Of a stretch of DNA of 64,000 bases, positions 17,280-25,811 are shown in pieces (the stretch's first letter is position 1; each line of letters starts with the position of its first letter). A model generated the notes under the pieces. That model did no database searches, was not told where the DNA came from, and worked only from the letters and a program-made list of their open reading frames with translations. The translations under genes were made by a program, and so were the position numbers. Source of the stretch: Microcoleus sp036705565 (GTDB taxonomy: Bacteria > Cyanobacteriota > Cyanobacteriia > Cyanobacteriales > Microcoleaceae); NCBI GenBank assembly GCA_036705565.1, contig JAUBUY010000015.1. One strand, written 5' to 3'.

Positions 17280-17918
17280 TTATCCCAAAATTCCCCGCCC
17301 GTTTTGGGCAAATTCATCAACTGTTTGCTGGGATAATTCGTGAACTGCGATCGCCTGCAACACATCAAAAGGCAATGTTAAATGATGGGCGCCAGCTAAT
17401 AATGTCTTCACCGCTTCTTCCGGCGATTTAATGCTAGCTGCCAAAATCTCAGTATTACTTCTGTGCAACACATTTGCCATATCCCGCACTAAGGCAAAAC
17501 CGTCTCCCAACAATCTGGTGGCGCGATTCACGTAGGCGATCGCATATTTAGCCCCCGCTTCTGCTGAAACAACGGCCTGGGCCGCACTGTAAATAGCTGT
17601 CACCGCGCAAGGAATGGACGGTGACAAATGCGCGACTGCTTGAAAACCAGCCGCCGTTGCGGGAACTTTCAACACTGTTTGCTGTCCAATTAATTCAAAA
17701 GCCGCTTTTCCTTCTGCTACCATGCCATCAACATCAGATGCCATTAGCTGATAATACACTTCCCCTGGAATCAGTTGTGCCAGTTGTTTAAGGGTTTGCT
17801 CAGGAGATAACTCACTTTTTGCCAAAAGTGTCGGATTAGTAGTAATTCCCGCTATCCATCCGAACTTGCTCGCCCGTGCGGCTTCCGCTACAATTGCAGT
17901 ATCAACATAAATTGCCAT
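17280..17918 (-). CDS. Small transaldolase / fructose-6-phosphate aldolase-like protein
   Basis: This 212-residue protein is a member of the short TalC/FSA-type transaldolase family, which forms a Schiff base with a dihydroxyacetone moiety. It shows GWIAGITTNPTLLAKS (residues 20-35), VYYQLMASDVDGM and QTVLKVPATAAGFQAV with the Schiff-base Lys84, followed by AIAYVNRATRLLGDG. It is one of two transaldolases in the window; the long form is at 52811 in the pentose-phosphate operon. FSA and short transaldolases cannot be told apart reliably from this sequence. It is monocistronic, between a MITE and a repeat-rich spacer. Confidence 0.85.
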   Translation of the reverse strand: MAIYVDTAIVAEAARASKFGWIAGITTNPTLLAKSELSPEQTLKQLAQLIPGEVYYQLMASDVDGMVAEGKAAFELIGQQTVLKVPATAAGFQAVAHLSPSIPCAVTAIYSAAQAVVSAEAGAKYAIAYVNRATRLLGDGFALVRDMANVLHRSNTEILAASIKSPEEAVKTLLAGAHHLTLPFDVLQAIAVHELSQQTVDEFAQNGRGILG

Positions 17919-18290
17919 CGGCTCTACACCTTCAGTTTGTTAATAATTTCCAGACACTTGCTTGCAGATTGAGATAAATCCGAGCAAAATTAATTGTTAA
18001 GCTTTAACAATATCAGAATCTTGGAAATATTACTGTTAAGTAAATATAACAATTCAGTGATGTGCATCATCAGTAGTAGTGTGTGAGTTTTGAATTTAAC
18101 AGGACTTAGGCTCAGAAATCCCGTTTCTTACAAAAAATTCGTTGACGACGACATATCTGTGAACAAATCGGCTTTCTGAGGAAAATTGGCTAAGTGCTAT
18201 TTAAGATAGCTAACAACTGACATCCCAATTTTTAAGTCAGTTGGTAACTGCGATTGTCGGGTACGGAAAACTTGACAATTCCCGCATCCA
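17919..18290. other. AT-rich spacer, no gene seen
   Basis: It contains AT-rich sequence and a GAAATCCCGTTTCT member of the GAAACCCGGTTTC repeat family near 18117. No coding or RNA gene is recognised. Confidence 0.4.
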
Positions 18291-18422
18291 GGATACCCGC
18301 CACGTGATTCATCCGTGGAGAAATCAAAAACCTGTATCCGAGAAACTTGCCGAACGTATTTATCTCGCGCAAGTCAATGCTTCAATCTAAAATCTAAAAT
18401 CTAAAATCTAAAATCGATTGAC
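18291..18422. repeat. Dispersed heptamer element, copy D
   Basis: The sequence TACCCGCCACGTGATTCATC precedes TTTATCTCGCGCAAGTCAAT, then four to five TAAAATC units and GATTGAC. It is more diverged in the middle than copies A, C and E. Confidence 0.82.
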
Positions 18423-18501
18423 TCGCCAAATCCCGGATACAAATAAATTACATTTGTATTAAGGGTTATGTATGCAATAACTCCAGGATGTGACTCAGAA
18501 A

Positions 18502-18729
18502 ATGACCGAAGAAAAAAATCAGCAGCCACAAGTCAGCCTTGAGACATCTTCTGAACAACCTCAGTTGGAAACGTCAGCAGAAACCGCTGAAGAATTGTCG
18601 ATAAATGTTAATTCTGAAACTCTGTCTCAATTGGTTGAAAATAACGCCGAAGAGCGTTTGAAGGCTCTAGGCCGCTTAATGATGGTGAGCCTAACTTGGT
18701 CGCTGGCGGGGCTTTCCAAACGCGAGTAA
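18502..18729 (+). CDS. Small acidic hypothetical protein
   Basis: Starting at ATG 18502 (MTEEKNQQPQVSLETSSEQP), the 75-residue product has an acidic, low-complexity first half (E, Q, S, T) and a compact second half, LSQLVENNAEERLKALGRLM followed by MVSLTWSLAGLSKRE. The frame also allows a GTG start at 18490, but AGGA lies only 2 nt before that codon, so ATG is preferred. I do not recognise the family; short cyanobacterial proteins with this disordered-then-helical layout exist. A perfect 13-bp hairpin follows the gene. Confidence 0.55.
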   Translation: MTEEKNQQPQVSLETSSEQPQLETSAETAEELSINVNSETLSQLVENNAEERLKALGRLMMVSLTWSLAGLSKRE

Positions 18730-18775
18730 GTTATGGAACACTACCGCAACGGGCCAGCTATGATTTGTGAGTTTT

Positions 18776-18808
18776 GTTGTAAGTTTTGTTTAACTCAAAA
18801 CTTACAAC
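18776..18808 (+). terminator. Perfect 13-bp stem-loop
   Basis: GTTGTAAGTTTTG (18776-18788) and CAAAACTTACAAC (18796-18808) form a perfect stem with a 7-nt loop, 47 bp after the stop of the 18502-18729 gene. It lacks a long T-run, so its role as a terminator is inferred. Confidence 0.55.
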
Positions 18809-18816
18809 TCCCGGAC

Positions 18817-18947
18817 TTAGGAATGAGAATTAAATAACTTCCACTCTTGAAAGTGGGATGGGCGTCCCGCCCGTCCAAAAAAGACGGGCGGGACGCCCAT
18901 CCCACAATAACAATTAAAATTGTAAGTTATTTAATTCGCGATCCTAA
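18817..18947. mobile_element. MITE, copy 2 (131 bp), abutting a tnpB fragment
   Basis: The outer sequences are nearly identical to MITE copy 1 (TTAGGAATGAGAATTAAATA to GCGATCCTAA). The core is GGGATGGGC-GTCCC-GCCCGTCC, AAAAAA, GACGGGC-GGGAC-GCCCATCCC. Every change relative to copy 1 is matched on the opposite arm. It ends where tnpB homology begins. Confidence 0.88.
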
Positions 18948-19614
18948 TTACGTCGCTCTTTCTAATGGCGAAAGAGTTGAGAATCCTAGATTTTTGAGGA
19001 AGTCGGCCCCGAAGCTGGCAAGACTTCAAGCGAAGCTAGCTAACCGAGTTAAGGGTTCTAAGCCTTGGAAAGTTATCAAGGACAGGATTTCTAGACTTCA
19101 TCAGTTCGTAGCCAGAGCTAGATTGGATTTTCAGTTTAAAACGGCACATGAGCTGTTCGGGAAATGTGAAGTTTTAGCTGTTGAAGACTTGAGTGTCAAA
19201 AATCTGACTAGACGCGCTAAGCCCAAGACCGATATTGAGGATGGTAATTTGGTTTATTTGCCCAACGGTCAATCAGCTAAGAGTGGCTTGAATAAATCCA
19301 TGCTTGATGCTGCTCATGGGCAATTCGCTAGCGTCCTAAAATATGTCGCATGGAAATTGGGTAAAAGCGTTTTGTTTGTTGATCCGAAGGGAACTTCTCA
19401 AAATTGCTGGAACTGCCTAAATAAAGTTCCGAAATAATTATCGGAGCGGTGGCATTCTTGTCTGTGTGGAGAATCTTTGGATCGAGATGAAAACTCAGCT
19501 AAACTTATTAGAAAGATTGGTCTGAGTTACGAAAGTGGCGGGGGAACTCCGTCACTCAAAAAAGCATGAGCAAAAAAGGAAAAAGAAGCCTGCGGTCTAA
19601 CTGTACCCAGTTGA
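18946..19614 (+). pseudogene. 5'-truncated, nonsense-mutated tnpB (IS200/IS605 family)
   Basis: Reading through gives NYVALSNGERVENPRFLRKS, LARLQAKLANRVKGSKPW, KCEVLAVEDLSVKNLTR (RuvC-II Glu), GTSQNCWNCLNK (zinc ribbon), CLCGESLDRDENSA (RuvC-III Asp) and ACGLTVPS. Codons at 19435-19437 (TAA) and 19567-19569 (TGA, where TGG is usual) are stops. The first half, including the RuvC-I Asp that normally lies just before NYVALSNG, is missing at the MITE junction. So it is an inactive transposon-associated nuclease. No tnpA is present nearby. It ends 4 bp from the convergent histidine kinase. Confidence 0.88.
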
Positions 19615-19617
19615 CCG

Positions 19618-21540
19618 TCAGGTTAGTTCACATAGTGGTTCTTGATAAAGCGGGACAGTAAAAGTAACAGTCGCTCCCAGCCCTTCTCCCATACTGTAAA
19701 AATTTACTGTACCCCCCATTGCTTCTACCAGTTTTTGAGAAATAGCCAACCCCAAACCGGTGCCGCCGTATTGCCTGGTACGATCGCCATCCACCTGAAA
19801 AAACGACTCAAATAATTTATCTTGCTTGTCGAGAGAAACCCCAATGCCAGTATCAGCGACTCGGATTTTCACCATTCCGGGGAACTGCTGGTTGTGAACA
19901 GTCACCTTTTTCTTAATAACCTCGGCACTGATGCGAATTCCCCCTTCCCCGGTAAATTTAATCGCATTGCCCGTGAGGTTCAAGATTACTTGAAGCAGGC
20001 GTTGGTAGTTGCCATACACAATAATCTCGTCCTCCACAGGGGGTTTTTGGATTTGAAATTGCAATCGCTTTTGCTCGACTTGAACCCGTGTAAAATCCTC
20101 AACTTGTTGCAACAGTTCACCGAGTTTGACGGGAGCGAGGTCTAACTCCATTTTGCCAGCTTCGATTTTAGCGACATCCAAAATATCGTTAATCACATTG
20201 AACAAATGTACTGCCGATCGGTAAGCTTCTTCGATAAATTGGTGCGCTTCTTCCGGGTCATCTGCCATGCCGTCCATAAGCAGTTTTAGGAAGCCGAGGA
20301 TGCCGTTGAGGGGGGTGCGGAGTTCGTGAGAAGTATTAGCAAGAAATTGACTTTTAAGTTGGGAAAGAGCTACGGCTTCGGCGCGAGCGTGTTCTAATTC
20401 TTGGTAAAGTGTAGCGTGGGCGATCGCACTGCCGACTTGAGCGACTAACTCGCGGGCGAATTCGAGTTCGACAGGACTCCATTTCGGAGAATTGCCGCAG
20501 CGGTGCAAACATATCAGTGCATTGGGTTGGTCTTCATAGGAGGTAGCTGCTACGAGCACGGAATGGCGGTGGAAGGGATCGGTGGCGGGGGAGGCGTAAT
20601 CGACTGCTACTGGTTTTAAGGTGGCTAAAGTTTGAATCCACCCCGGCTGTTCGGCTGCGCGCAGTTCTACTCCCAGCATAGAAGAGTAAGCTTCTTGGCG
20701 GTATTCAGCTACTACTTTAAAAGTTTTCGATTGGAGATTTTCGATTTGAGTTGGGGAAAGCGGGGGCGAGGGGTAGCTAGCTATTGACTGTTGTAATTCG
20801 GCTGCTGAGGCGGTCGATTTTTGCTGTTTTTCGGAGGCGAGGAAGGGGGATGTTTCGAGATTTTCGCTGTCTTTTTTGTAGGAACAGATGATGCAGCGAC
20901 TCGCGTTCAAAACTTGACCCAAGCTGTTAACAGTTTGCTGCCAAATGGTTGCTAAATCGAGGGTTTTGTGGAGGTTTTGAGCGATTTGCGAGATGATTTT
21001 ACGATCGATTTCCGAGTAGGGAGGGAGCGATCGACCGGGGATACGGCTCGCTGGAAGCGACATTCGTTGGCGGGCGTCCAAGAGGGATGGCAAAGCTCGA
21101 TAGAGCATGAATTCTGGGGAGTCTGGCCGTCTGTCTGTGGGTTTGTCAGACAGCAGCCTTCCCATAACTAAGACTTTTGTAGCTTTGCCGTTTGAGTCGA
21201 TCGCCGGAGTGAGTGTCAAATCGAAGAGAAAATATTGTCCGGCGTGGGAAAATGGATAGCTGAACCGTTGCGGTACGAGGGTTTCGAGCGCCCGCCGCAG
21301 GATATCGAGATAAGGCGCGGGGGGGATGGGTTGCAGGGTTTCGCTGAGGGGGCGATCCTCTTCGAGGGCTTCGCTAACGACAATTTGTTCTGCTGTAAGG
21401 TTGTACTGTTCGGCTTTTTGCCAGTAAAAAGATAGATATCTACCCCTTGCGTCTTGGGTAAATACTAATTCTGCCCCTAACTCTTGAAAAAAAACTGTAG
21501 AGGCGAGGCTCGATCGCCGAAAATCTGTGTTAGAGTCCAT
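19618..21540 (-). CDS. Sensor histidine kinase (PAS-like, GAF, HisKA, HATPase)
   Basis: This 640-residue cytoplasmic-looking histidine kinase has no evident transmembrane helices. An N-terminal PAS-like region (ELVFTQDARGRYLSFYWQKA) is followed by a GAF region starting near KIISQIAQNLHKTLDLATIW and ending before ELEHARAEAVALSQLK. The HisKA H-box is ANTSHELRTPLNG with phospho-acceptor His405. The N-box is NLTGNAIKFT, G1 is ADTGIGV and G2 is GGTGLGLAIS. No receiver domain or adjacent response regulator is visible, so the partner is elsewhere. The ligand is unknown; the GAF domain lacks an obvious bilin Cys motif. Confidence 0.92.
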   Translation of the reverse strand: MDSNTDFRRSSLASTVFFQELGAELVFTQDARGRYLSFYWQKAEQYNLTAEQIVVSEALEEDRPLSETLQPIPPAPYLDILRRALETLVPQRFSYPFSHAGQYFLFDLTLTPAIDSNGKATKVLVMGRLLSDKPTDRRPDSPEFMLYRALPSLLDARQRMSLPASRIPGRSLPPYSEIDRKIISQIAQNLHKTLDLATIWQQTVNSLGQVLNASRCIICSYKKDSENLETSPFLASEKQQKSTASAAELQQSIASYPSPPLSPTQIENLQSKTFKVVAEYRQEAYSSMLGVELRAAEQPGWIQTLATLKPVAVDYASPATDPFHRHSVLVAATSYEDQPNALICLHRCGNSPKWSPVELEFARELVAQVGSAIAHATLYQELEHARAEAVALSQLKSQFLANTSHELRTPLNGILGFLKLLMDGMADDPEEAHQFIEEAYRSAVHLFNVINDILDVAKIEAGKMELDLAPVKLGELLQQVEDFTRVQVEQKRLQFQIQKPPVEDEIIVYGNYQRLLQVILNLTGNAIKFTGEGGIRISAEVIKKKVTVHNQQFPGMVKIRVADTGIGVSLDKQDKLFESFFQVDGDRTRQYGGTGLGLAISQKLVEAMGGTVNFYSMGEGLGATVTFTVPLYQEPLCELT

Positions 21541-21650
21541 CAGAGTAGGGGATGAAAGTAGTTCGGATTTTGGAGTCTTGAGTTTTGAATAAATATCTCA
21601 ATACTCCCCATTGTTTGATGCTTCTACTGTTAATTTTTGAGTTATTAATC

Positions 21651-21677
21651 AATTAAAAAGTTGTTGGCTTTTTAATT
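21651..21677. other. Perfect 10-bp hairpin in an AT-rich spacer
   Basis: AATTAAAAAG (21651-21660) and CTTTTTAATT (21668-21677) form a perfect stem with loop TTGTTGG. The 21541-22085 spacer is otherwise AT-rich with no gene recognised. Confidence 0.55.
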
Positions 21678-22085
21678 AAAACATTTATCGCTCAAAACTC
21701 ACAATTAGCACAAATTTTAGGCTTCTATTATTGAGTATTGAGTGATTAATGAACTCAGAAAACATTTATTATTTAATTCTGAACTCAACTCAAAACTAAA
21801 AACTATTCGTTCTCAGCCGTTTTGGGTAATTTAAAGATAAAAATTAAGATTGAGAAATTAGGAATCTGCACCGATTAACTATCAAATGTGAAAATTACGC
21901 CAAAATATGAGGCTGCGAACCACCACCTCGAATAGTTCCGAGGTTGTGATTTAGCCGAGTTCACTCGCCCACCACTTGTAGCTTTCGCCGCGAAATCTGC
22001 AGGATCTCGCCCGCGCGATCGAAATTTCATTGCCAGAAACTTTACAGCCTGCAGATTTGCGCGCGCCGTCTGGGGCGAGAGTACC

Positions 22086-22313
22086 TCAGTCGTTCCACTC
22101 ACCGCGGGGCGGGACTGGGGGGTTGCGGCGTAAACTCAGAGCCAGCTCGTCTTCGCGGCGCTCGCCTCTGAGCCACTGCTTGATTGCTGTTTCAATGACT
22201 TTGCTGGGGTCATTCGTCAAGTGCTTAATTTGGTCTAGCAGTTCAGGATCGATATGGATGGACAGTTCGACTTTTTCTGACGAACTGTGGGATGGTATTC
22301 TTGATTCGCTCAT
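22086..22313 (-). CDS. Ribbon-helix-helix-like small protein
   Basis: The 75-residue product reads EKVELSIHIDPELLDQIKHL followed by TNDPSKVIETAIKQWLRGER. A short beta strand and two helices with this spacing match the ribbon-helix-helix (CopG/CcdA-like) fold of small DNA-binding antitoxins. The C-terminal tail LALSLRRNPPVPPRGEWND is proline-rich and could be the partner-binding tail. No toxin gene is recognised beside it. A solitary regulator or orphan antitoxin are both possible. It is transcribed away from lepA. Confidence 0.65.
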   Translation of the reverse strand: MSESRIPSHSSSEKVELSIHIDPELLDQIKHLTNDPSKVIETAIKQWLRGERREDELALSLRRNPPVPPRGEWND

Positions 22314-22641
22314 AGTTAAAAAATCCTAGTTTTAATTCTTAAGTTTCAATTCTTTTGATGACAACCGACTGAACTAGATATTGGCAGTCCCTGATTTGCA
22401 CCCAACCTTTCCTCAACCGCTTAACCGCTTTCTGTACAATGAGAGAGAGAAAAGTTTTTTCCTTTTGGGTGTCCGGCCTCGATCGGACACTTGAAAGGCT
22501 AATAACTGATACTCTTGAGGTTTGCCTCAGTTGTGGTTTCATCTCAATCCCCAGTAAGAGGTTGAAGTAAGCACTCTACTCTTGCTTGTGTAATCATACA
22601 ACAAAAAGTATCCTTTGCCGATTAGCTCTTCGATAAAAAAC

Positions 22642-24456
22642 ATGACTAACGTCCCTGTATCTCGCATTCGTAATTTTTCGATTATTGCTCACATCGACCA
22701 CGGAAAATCGACCTTGGCCGATCGCCTGTTGCAGGCGACTGGGACTGTGCAGGCACGGGAGATGAAGGAGCAGTTTTTAGACAATATGGATCTCGAACGC
22801 GAACGCGGCATTACGATCAAGCTGCAAGCGGCTCGGATGAATTATACTGCCAAGGACGGTCAGGAGTACGTGCTGAATCTGATCGACACTCCCGGACACG
22901 TGGACTTTTCTTACGAGGTGTCGCGATCGCTCGCTGCTTGCGAAGGGGCGCTGCTGGTGGTAGACGCATCTCAAGGCGTGGAAGCACAAACCCTGGCAAA
23001 TGTCTACCTTGCCTTGGGAAACAATCTGGAAATTATTCCTGTTTTAAATAAAATTGACCTGCCGGGGGCAGAACCGGAACGGGTAAAAGGGGAAATTGAA
23101 GAAATTATCGGTCTGGACTGTAGCGGGGCGATTGAGGCTTCGGCTAAGGAAGGAATTGGTATAGATGAGATTTTGGAGTCGATCGTCGAATTAGTGCCGC
23201 CGCCGCAGGATACTGTTGACAAACCGCTGCGGGCGCTAATTTTTGACAGTTATTACGACCCTTATCGCGGGGTAATTGTGTATTTCCGGGTGATGGACGG
23301 AAGTGTCAAAAAGGGCGATCGAGTTTTGTTGATGGTTTCGGGTAAGGAATATGTCATCGATGAATTGGGCATTCTTTCACCGACTCAAGTTCCAGTAGAC
23401 GAACTGCACGCCGGGGAAGTGGGTTATCTGGGCGCGGCGATTAAAGCAGTAGCTGATGCTCGCGTCGGCGATACGATTACTTTGGTCAAAAAGCCGGCGC
23501 CGGAGCCTTGGCCGGGTTATACAGAGGCAAAGCCGATGGTTTTTTGCGGCTTGTTCCCGATCGATGCTGACCAATTTCCAGATTTGCGGGAAGCTTTAGA
23601 AAAACTAGAACTTAACGATGCGGCGCTTTCTTACGAACCGGAAACTTCGAGTGCGATGGGATTTGGTTTCCGCTGCGGTTTCTTGGGTTTGCTGCACATG
23701 GAAATTGTGCAAGAAAGATTGGAGAGAGAATACAATTTGGATTTGATTGTTACGGCTCCTTCTGTGGTTTATCAAATCACAACAATTAAAGGGGAAGTGT
23801 TAACAATTGACAATCCGAGCCACTTGCCCGATCCTCAGTACCGGGAGAAAATTGAGGAACCTTATGTGCGGGTAGAAATGCTGTCGCCGGAAACTTATGT
23901 GGGCGCGCTGATGGAACTGTCTCAAAGTCGGCGGGGCATTTTTATGGATATGAAGTATCTGAGTCAAGGCCGAACTACGCTGGTTTACGAGTTGCCTTTG
24001 GCGGAGGTGGTGACGGACTTTTTTGACCAGATGAAATCGCGATCGCGCGGTTATGCGAGCATGGAGTATCACCTCATCGGTTATCGCGAAAATCCGTTGG
24101 TGAAAATGGACATTTTAATTAATGGCGATCCGGTTGACGCTTTGGCGATGATTGTACACCGGGATAAGGCTTATAATGTGGGCCGCGGGTTGACGGAAAA
24201 ACTCAAGGAGTTGATTCCTCGTCATCAATTTAAGGTGCCGATTCAAGCGACAATTGGTGCGAAGGTGATTGCTTCGGAGCACATTCCGGCTTTGCGGAAG
24301 GATGTGTTGGCGAAGTGTTACGGCGGTGATATTTCGCGGAAGAAAAAGTTGCTGCAAAAGCAGGCGAAGGGTAAGAAGCGGATGAAGTCTGTGGGTACTG
24401 TGGATGTGCCGCAGGAGGCTTTTATGGCTGTGCTGAAGCTCGATCGAGATTCGTAA
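22642..24456 (+). CDS. lepA: Elongation factor 4 (LepA) GTPase
   Basis: LepA is a ribosome-bound translational GTPase related to EF-G. The 604-residue product starts MTNVPVSRIRNFSIIAHIDH; I use the ATG at 22642 because this is the canonical N-terminus, though the frame opens at 22615. G-motifs are AHIDHGKST (G1), RGITIK (G2), DTPGHVDF (G3), NKIDLPGA (G4) and ASAKEG (G5). The C-terminal domain contains the family-specific GGDISRKKKLLQKQAKGKKR and ends VPQEAFMAVLKLDRDS. The length is normal. A cluster of palindromic repeats follows the stop. Confidence 0.97.
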   Translation: MTNVPVSRIRNFSIIAHIDHGKSTLADRLLQATGTVQAREMKEQFLDNMDLERERGITIKLQAARMNYTAKDGQEYVLNLIDTPGHVDFSYEVSRSLAACEGALLVVDASQGVEAQTLANVYLALGNNLEIIPVLNKIDLPGAEPERVKGEIEEIIGLDCSGAIEASAKEGIGIDEILESIVELVPPPQDTVDKPLRALIFDSYYDPYRGVIVYFRVMDGSVKKGDRVLLMVSGKEYVIDELGILSPTQVPVDELHAGEVGYLGAAIKAVADARVGDTITLVKKPAPEPWPGYTEAKPMVFCGLFPIDADQFPDLREALEKLELNDAALSYEPETSSAMGFGFRCGFLGLLHMEIVQERLEREYNLDLIVTAPSVVYQITTIKGEVLTIDNPSHLPDPQYREKIEEPYVRVEMLSPETYVGALMELSQSRRGIFMDMKYLSQGRTTLVYELPLAEVVTDFFDQMKSRSRGYASMEYHLIGYRENPLVKMDILINGDPVDALAMIVHRDKAYNVGRGLTEKLKELIPRHQFKVPIQATIGAKVIASEHIPALRKDVLAKCYGGDISRKKKLLQKQAKGKKRMKSVGTVDVPQEAFMAVLKLDRDS

Positions 24457-24475
24457 TCTGTGTGGCTTTTTGTCA

Positions 24476-24712
24476 GGAACAGGCAAGATGCCTGTTCCAC
24501 AAAGAGTGTGTTTTTTGTAGTTGTTTGCAGTCATCTAGAACAGGCAAGATGCGTGTTCCACAAAGAGTCAGTTTGATTGTGGGATTTTGTCAGGAACAGG
24601 CAAGATGCCTGTTCCACAAAGAGTCAGTTTTTTGTAGTTGTTTGCAGTCATCTAGAACAGGCAAGATGCCTGTTCCACAAAGAGTCTGTTTTCTTGTGGG
24701 ATGGGCATCTTG
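24476..24712. repeat. Four palindromic repeats plus one related hairpin
   Basis: Four copies of stem GAACAGGC, centre AAGAT, stem GCCTGTTC start at about 24476, 24537, 24593 and 24654. They are grouped as two 117-bp super-repeats, alternating between flanks TTTTGTCAG and GCAGTCATCTA. The second copy has one mismatch (GCGTGTTC). After them lies GATGGGC-ATCTT-GCCCGTC (about 24699-24716), whose centre is the reverse complement of AAGAT. These may end lepA transcription; the repeat count is read directly. Confidence 0.9.
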
Positions 24713-24788
24713 CCCGTCCCTGTGGGGGCCCAGAATATGGCTGCAGCGTCAGTGGCGATCGCCCCCTCGCATCACAGCTTACTACAAG

Positions 24789-25235
24789 TTAAACAAGAAT
24801 GCTTTGTTGCAACTCGCGCTGAATTTCATCTACAACTTTGCGATCGCTCAAATCGCGATGCCACCAGTGGCTACAGCCATCTTGACAATATTTGCCGTAC
24901 CTGCGCGCATCGGCAATTGCCAATAAACTCATTAACAGGAAAAAGGTTTTGATAGATTCTGAGGGCGGCAGTTTCAAAAGCTTTGCCATTTGTTCTTTTA
25001 ATCGCCCTCTACTCAGCAACACACAAGGGGTGTAAGTTGGGCGAAGTTTTGATTTGGCAATAGCTAGGGAAACATCTTCTTCTCGCGCCCCTGCTTGGAG
25101 GGTCATGTAGGATAGCCGCTGCAATATTTCCTGCTGGTATTCGGTTGGGAAGCTTAAAAACCAGTTTTTTGCATCTTCTTGGCTAATTAATTCTTGTTTA
25201 ATTTGATTGATTGTAATTTCATCGGCTAGATTCAT
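24789..25235 (-). CDS. DUF5958-like protein, probable immunity partner
   Basis: This 148-residue protein has LQRLSYMTLQAGAREEDVSL, SKLRPTYTPCVLLSRGRLKE and a Cys/His/Trp-rich end, KYCQDGCSHWWHRDL. The order 'QAGA...RPTxTPCV...C-GC-HWWHRDL' matches what I remember of DUF5958, a family often annotated near toxins. Its start overlaps the end of the nucleotidyltransferase-like gene by 17 nt, so the two are coupled. By layout it would be the immunity or antitoxin of that protein. Function is inferred from position only. Confidence 0.6.
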   Translation of the reverse strand: MNLADEITINQIKQELISQEDAKNWFLSFPTEYQQEILQRLSYMTLQAGAREEDVSLAIAKSKLRPTYTPCVLLSRGRLKEQMAKLLKLPPSESIKTFFLLMSLLAIADARRYGKYCQDGCSHWWHRDLSDRKVVDEIQRELQQSILV

Positions 25236-25557
25236 TTGCCTCTCCTAAGTCTGGCTCAAATATAACGTGAGGTTCTCCTGAGATGAGGGGGCCAGTAAAA
25301 ATATCGATTCCCGTTTCTCGACCTGAAGTATTAATTTCGCCGCCACTTGTACCGCGAGGGACGGAACTGCTAGCGGAATGCCGCTGGCGAGAGTTACCTA
25401 ACATTATATAGTCCCAGTCAGAAGTTGGCGTACTTGTCCCGTTTGCTCGACTGCCAACAACTATGATGGTTTGTTTTGTCCGATCGGCTGCATTCTGAAT
25501 TCTCCTGGCATCTTCTGGAGATATGCCTGCTTCTTGCCATGTTTTTACACCTCTCAT
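25219..25557 (-). CDS. Nucleotidyltransferase-like orphan toxin domain
   Basis: The 112-residue product contains TIIVVGSRANGTSTPTSDWD followed by YIML. This is the G-S-R-A-N-G ... D47-W-D49 core of the nucleotidyltransferase superfamily, where the two Asp bind Mg-NTP. Downstream ETGIDIFTGPLISGEPHVIF is a conserved-looking tail of toxin-type members. The third catalytic Asp is probably in GIDIF. It is short for a housekeeping enzyme and is translationally coupled to the DUF5958-like gene. A stand-alone polymorphic-toxin domain with its immunity protein is the best reading. A Ser/Thr/Gly-rich linker (63-80) is unusual. Confidence 0.6.
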   Translation of the reverse strand: MRGVKTWQEAGISPEDARRIQNAADRTKQTIIVVGSRANGTSTPTSDWDYIMLGNSRQRHSASSSVPRGTSGGEINTSGRETGIDIFTGPLISGEPHVIFEPDLGEANESSR

Positions 25558-25640
25558 TTAATGAATATTAGCATTGCCGTAGGCGAGTTTTTTCGCACTT
25601 CTCGATTTTAAAATTAAGCACGATAAATCAAGTTTTAGTT

Positions 25641-25811
25641 TCAGTCATCTGTTGATTGGAGCTTGCCGGATGCTTTTGCTCGATCGATCGCCTCTTGAAT
25701 CAGAAGGTAGACAAAGTTGGAGATCGATCGCTTTTCGAGATCGCACAACTTTTCGAGATCCTTTTTAGCCTGTGTTGGCAAAACCACTGAAATCCGCTCG
25801 CTGTCGCTCAT
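25641..25811 (-). CDS. CopG-type ribbon-helix-helix protein, 56 aa
   Basis: This short gene reads MSDSERISVVLPTQAKKDLE followed by KLCDLEKRSISNFVYLLIQE and AIDRAKASGKLQSTDD. A strand (ERISVVLP), a first helix and a second helix with SISNFVYLLI match plasmid and cyanobacterial CopG-like transcriptional regulators. ATG is at 25809-25811 and TGA at 25641-25643. It lies 84 bp upstream (in transcription terms, before) of the nucleotidyltransferase gene and could regulate the module. Only GCGATCG-rich spacer lies on its other side. Confidence 0.65.
   Translation of the reverse strand: MSDSERISVVLPTQAKKDLEKLCDLEKRSISNFVYLLIQEAIDRAKASGKLQSTDD

Noticed and set aside
18847..18945. N-terminal extension of the tnpB ORF (MKVGWASRPSKK...)
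   Set aside because: This stretch is the MITE hairpin read in frame; the TnpB homology starts only at about 18946.
22339..22542. 67-codon minus-strand frame (KRLRKGWVQIRDCQYLVQSV) as a gene
   Set aside because: No credible start codon or ribosome binding site, and its 5' part runs through inverted-repeat promoter sequence; a real small protein cannot be excluded.
24476..24712. Regular palindromic repeats resembling a short CRISPR array
   Set aside because: Spacers are themselves repeated (117-bp super-period), not unique, and no cas genes are near; they are dispersed palindromes.
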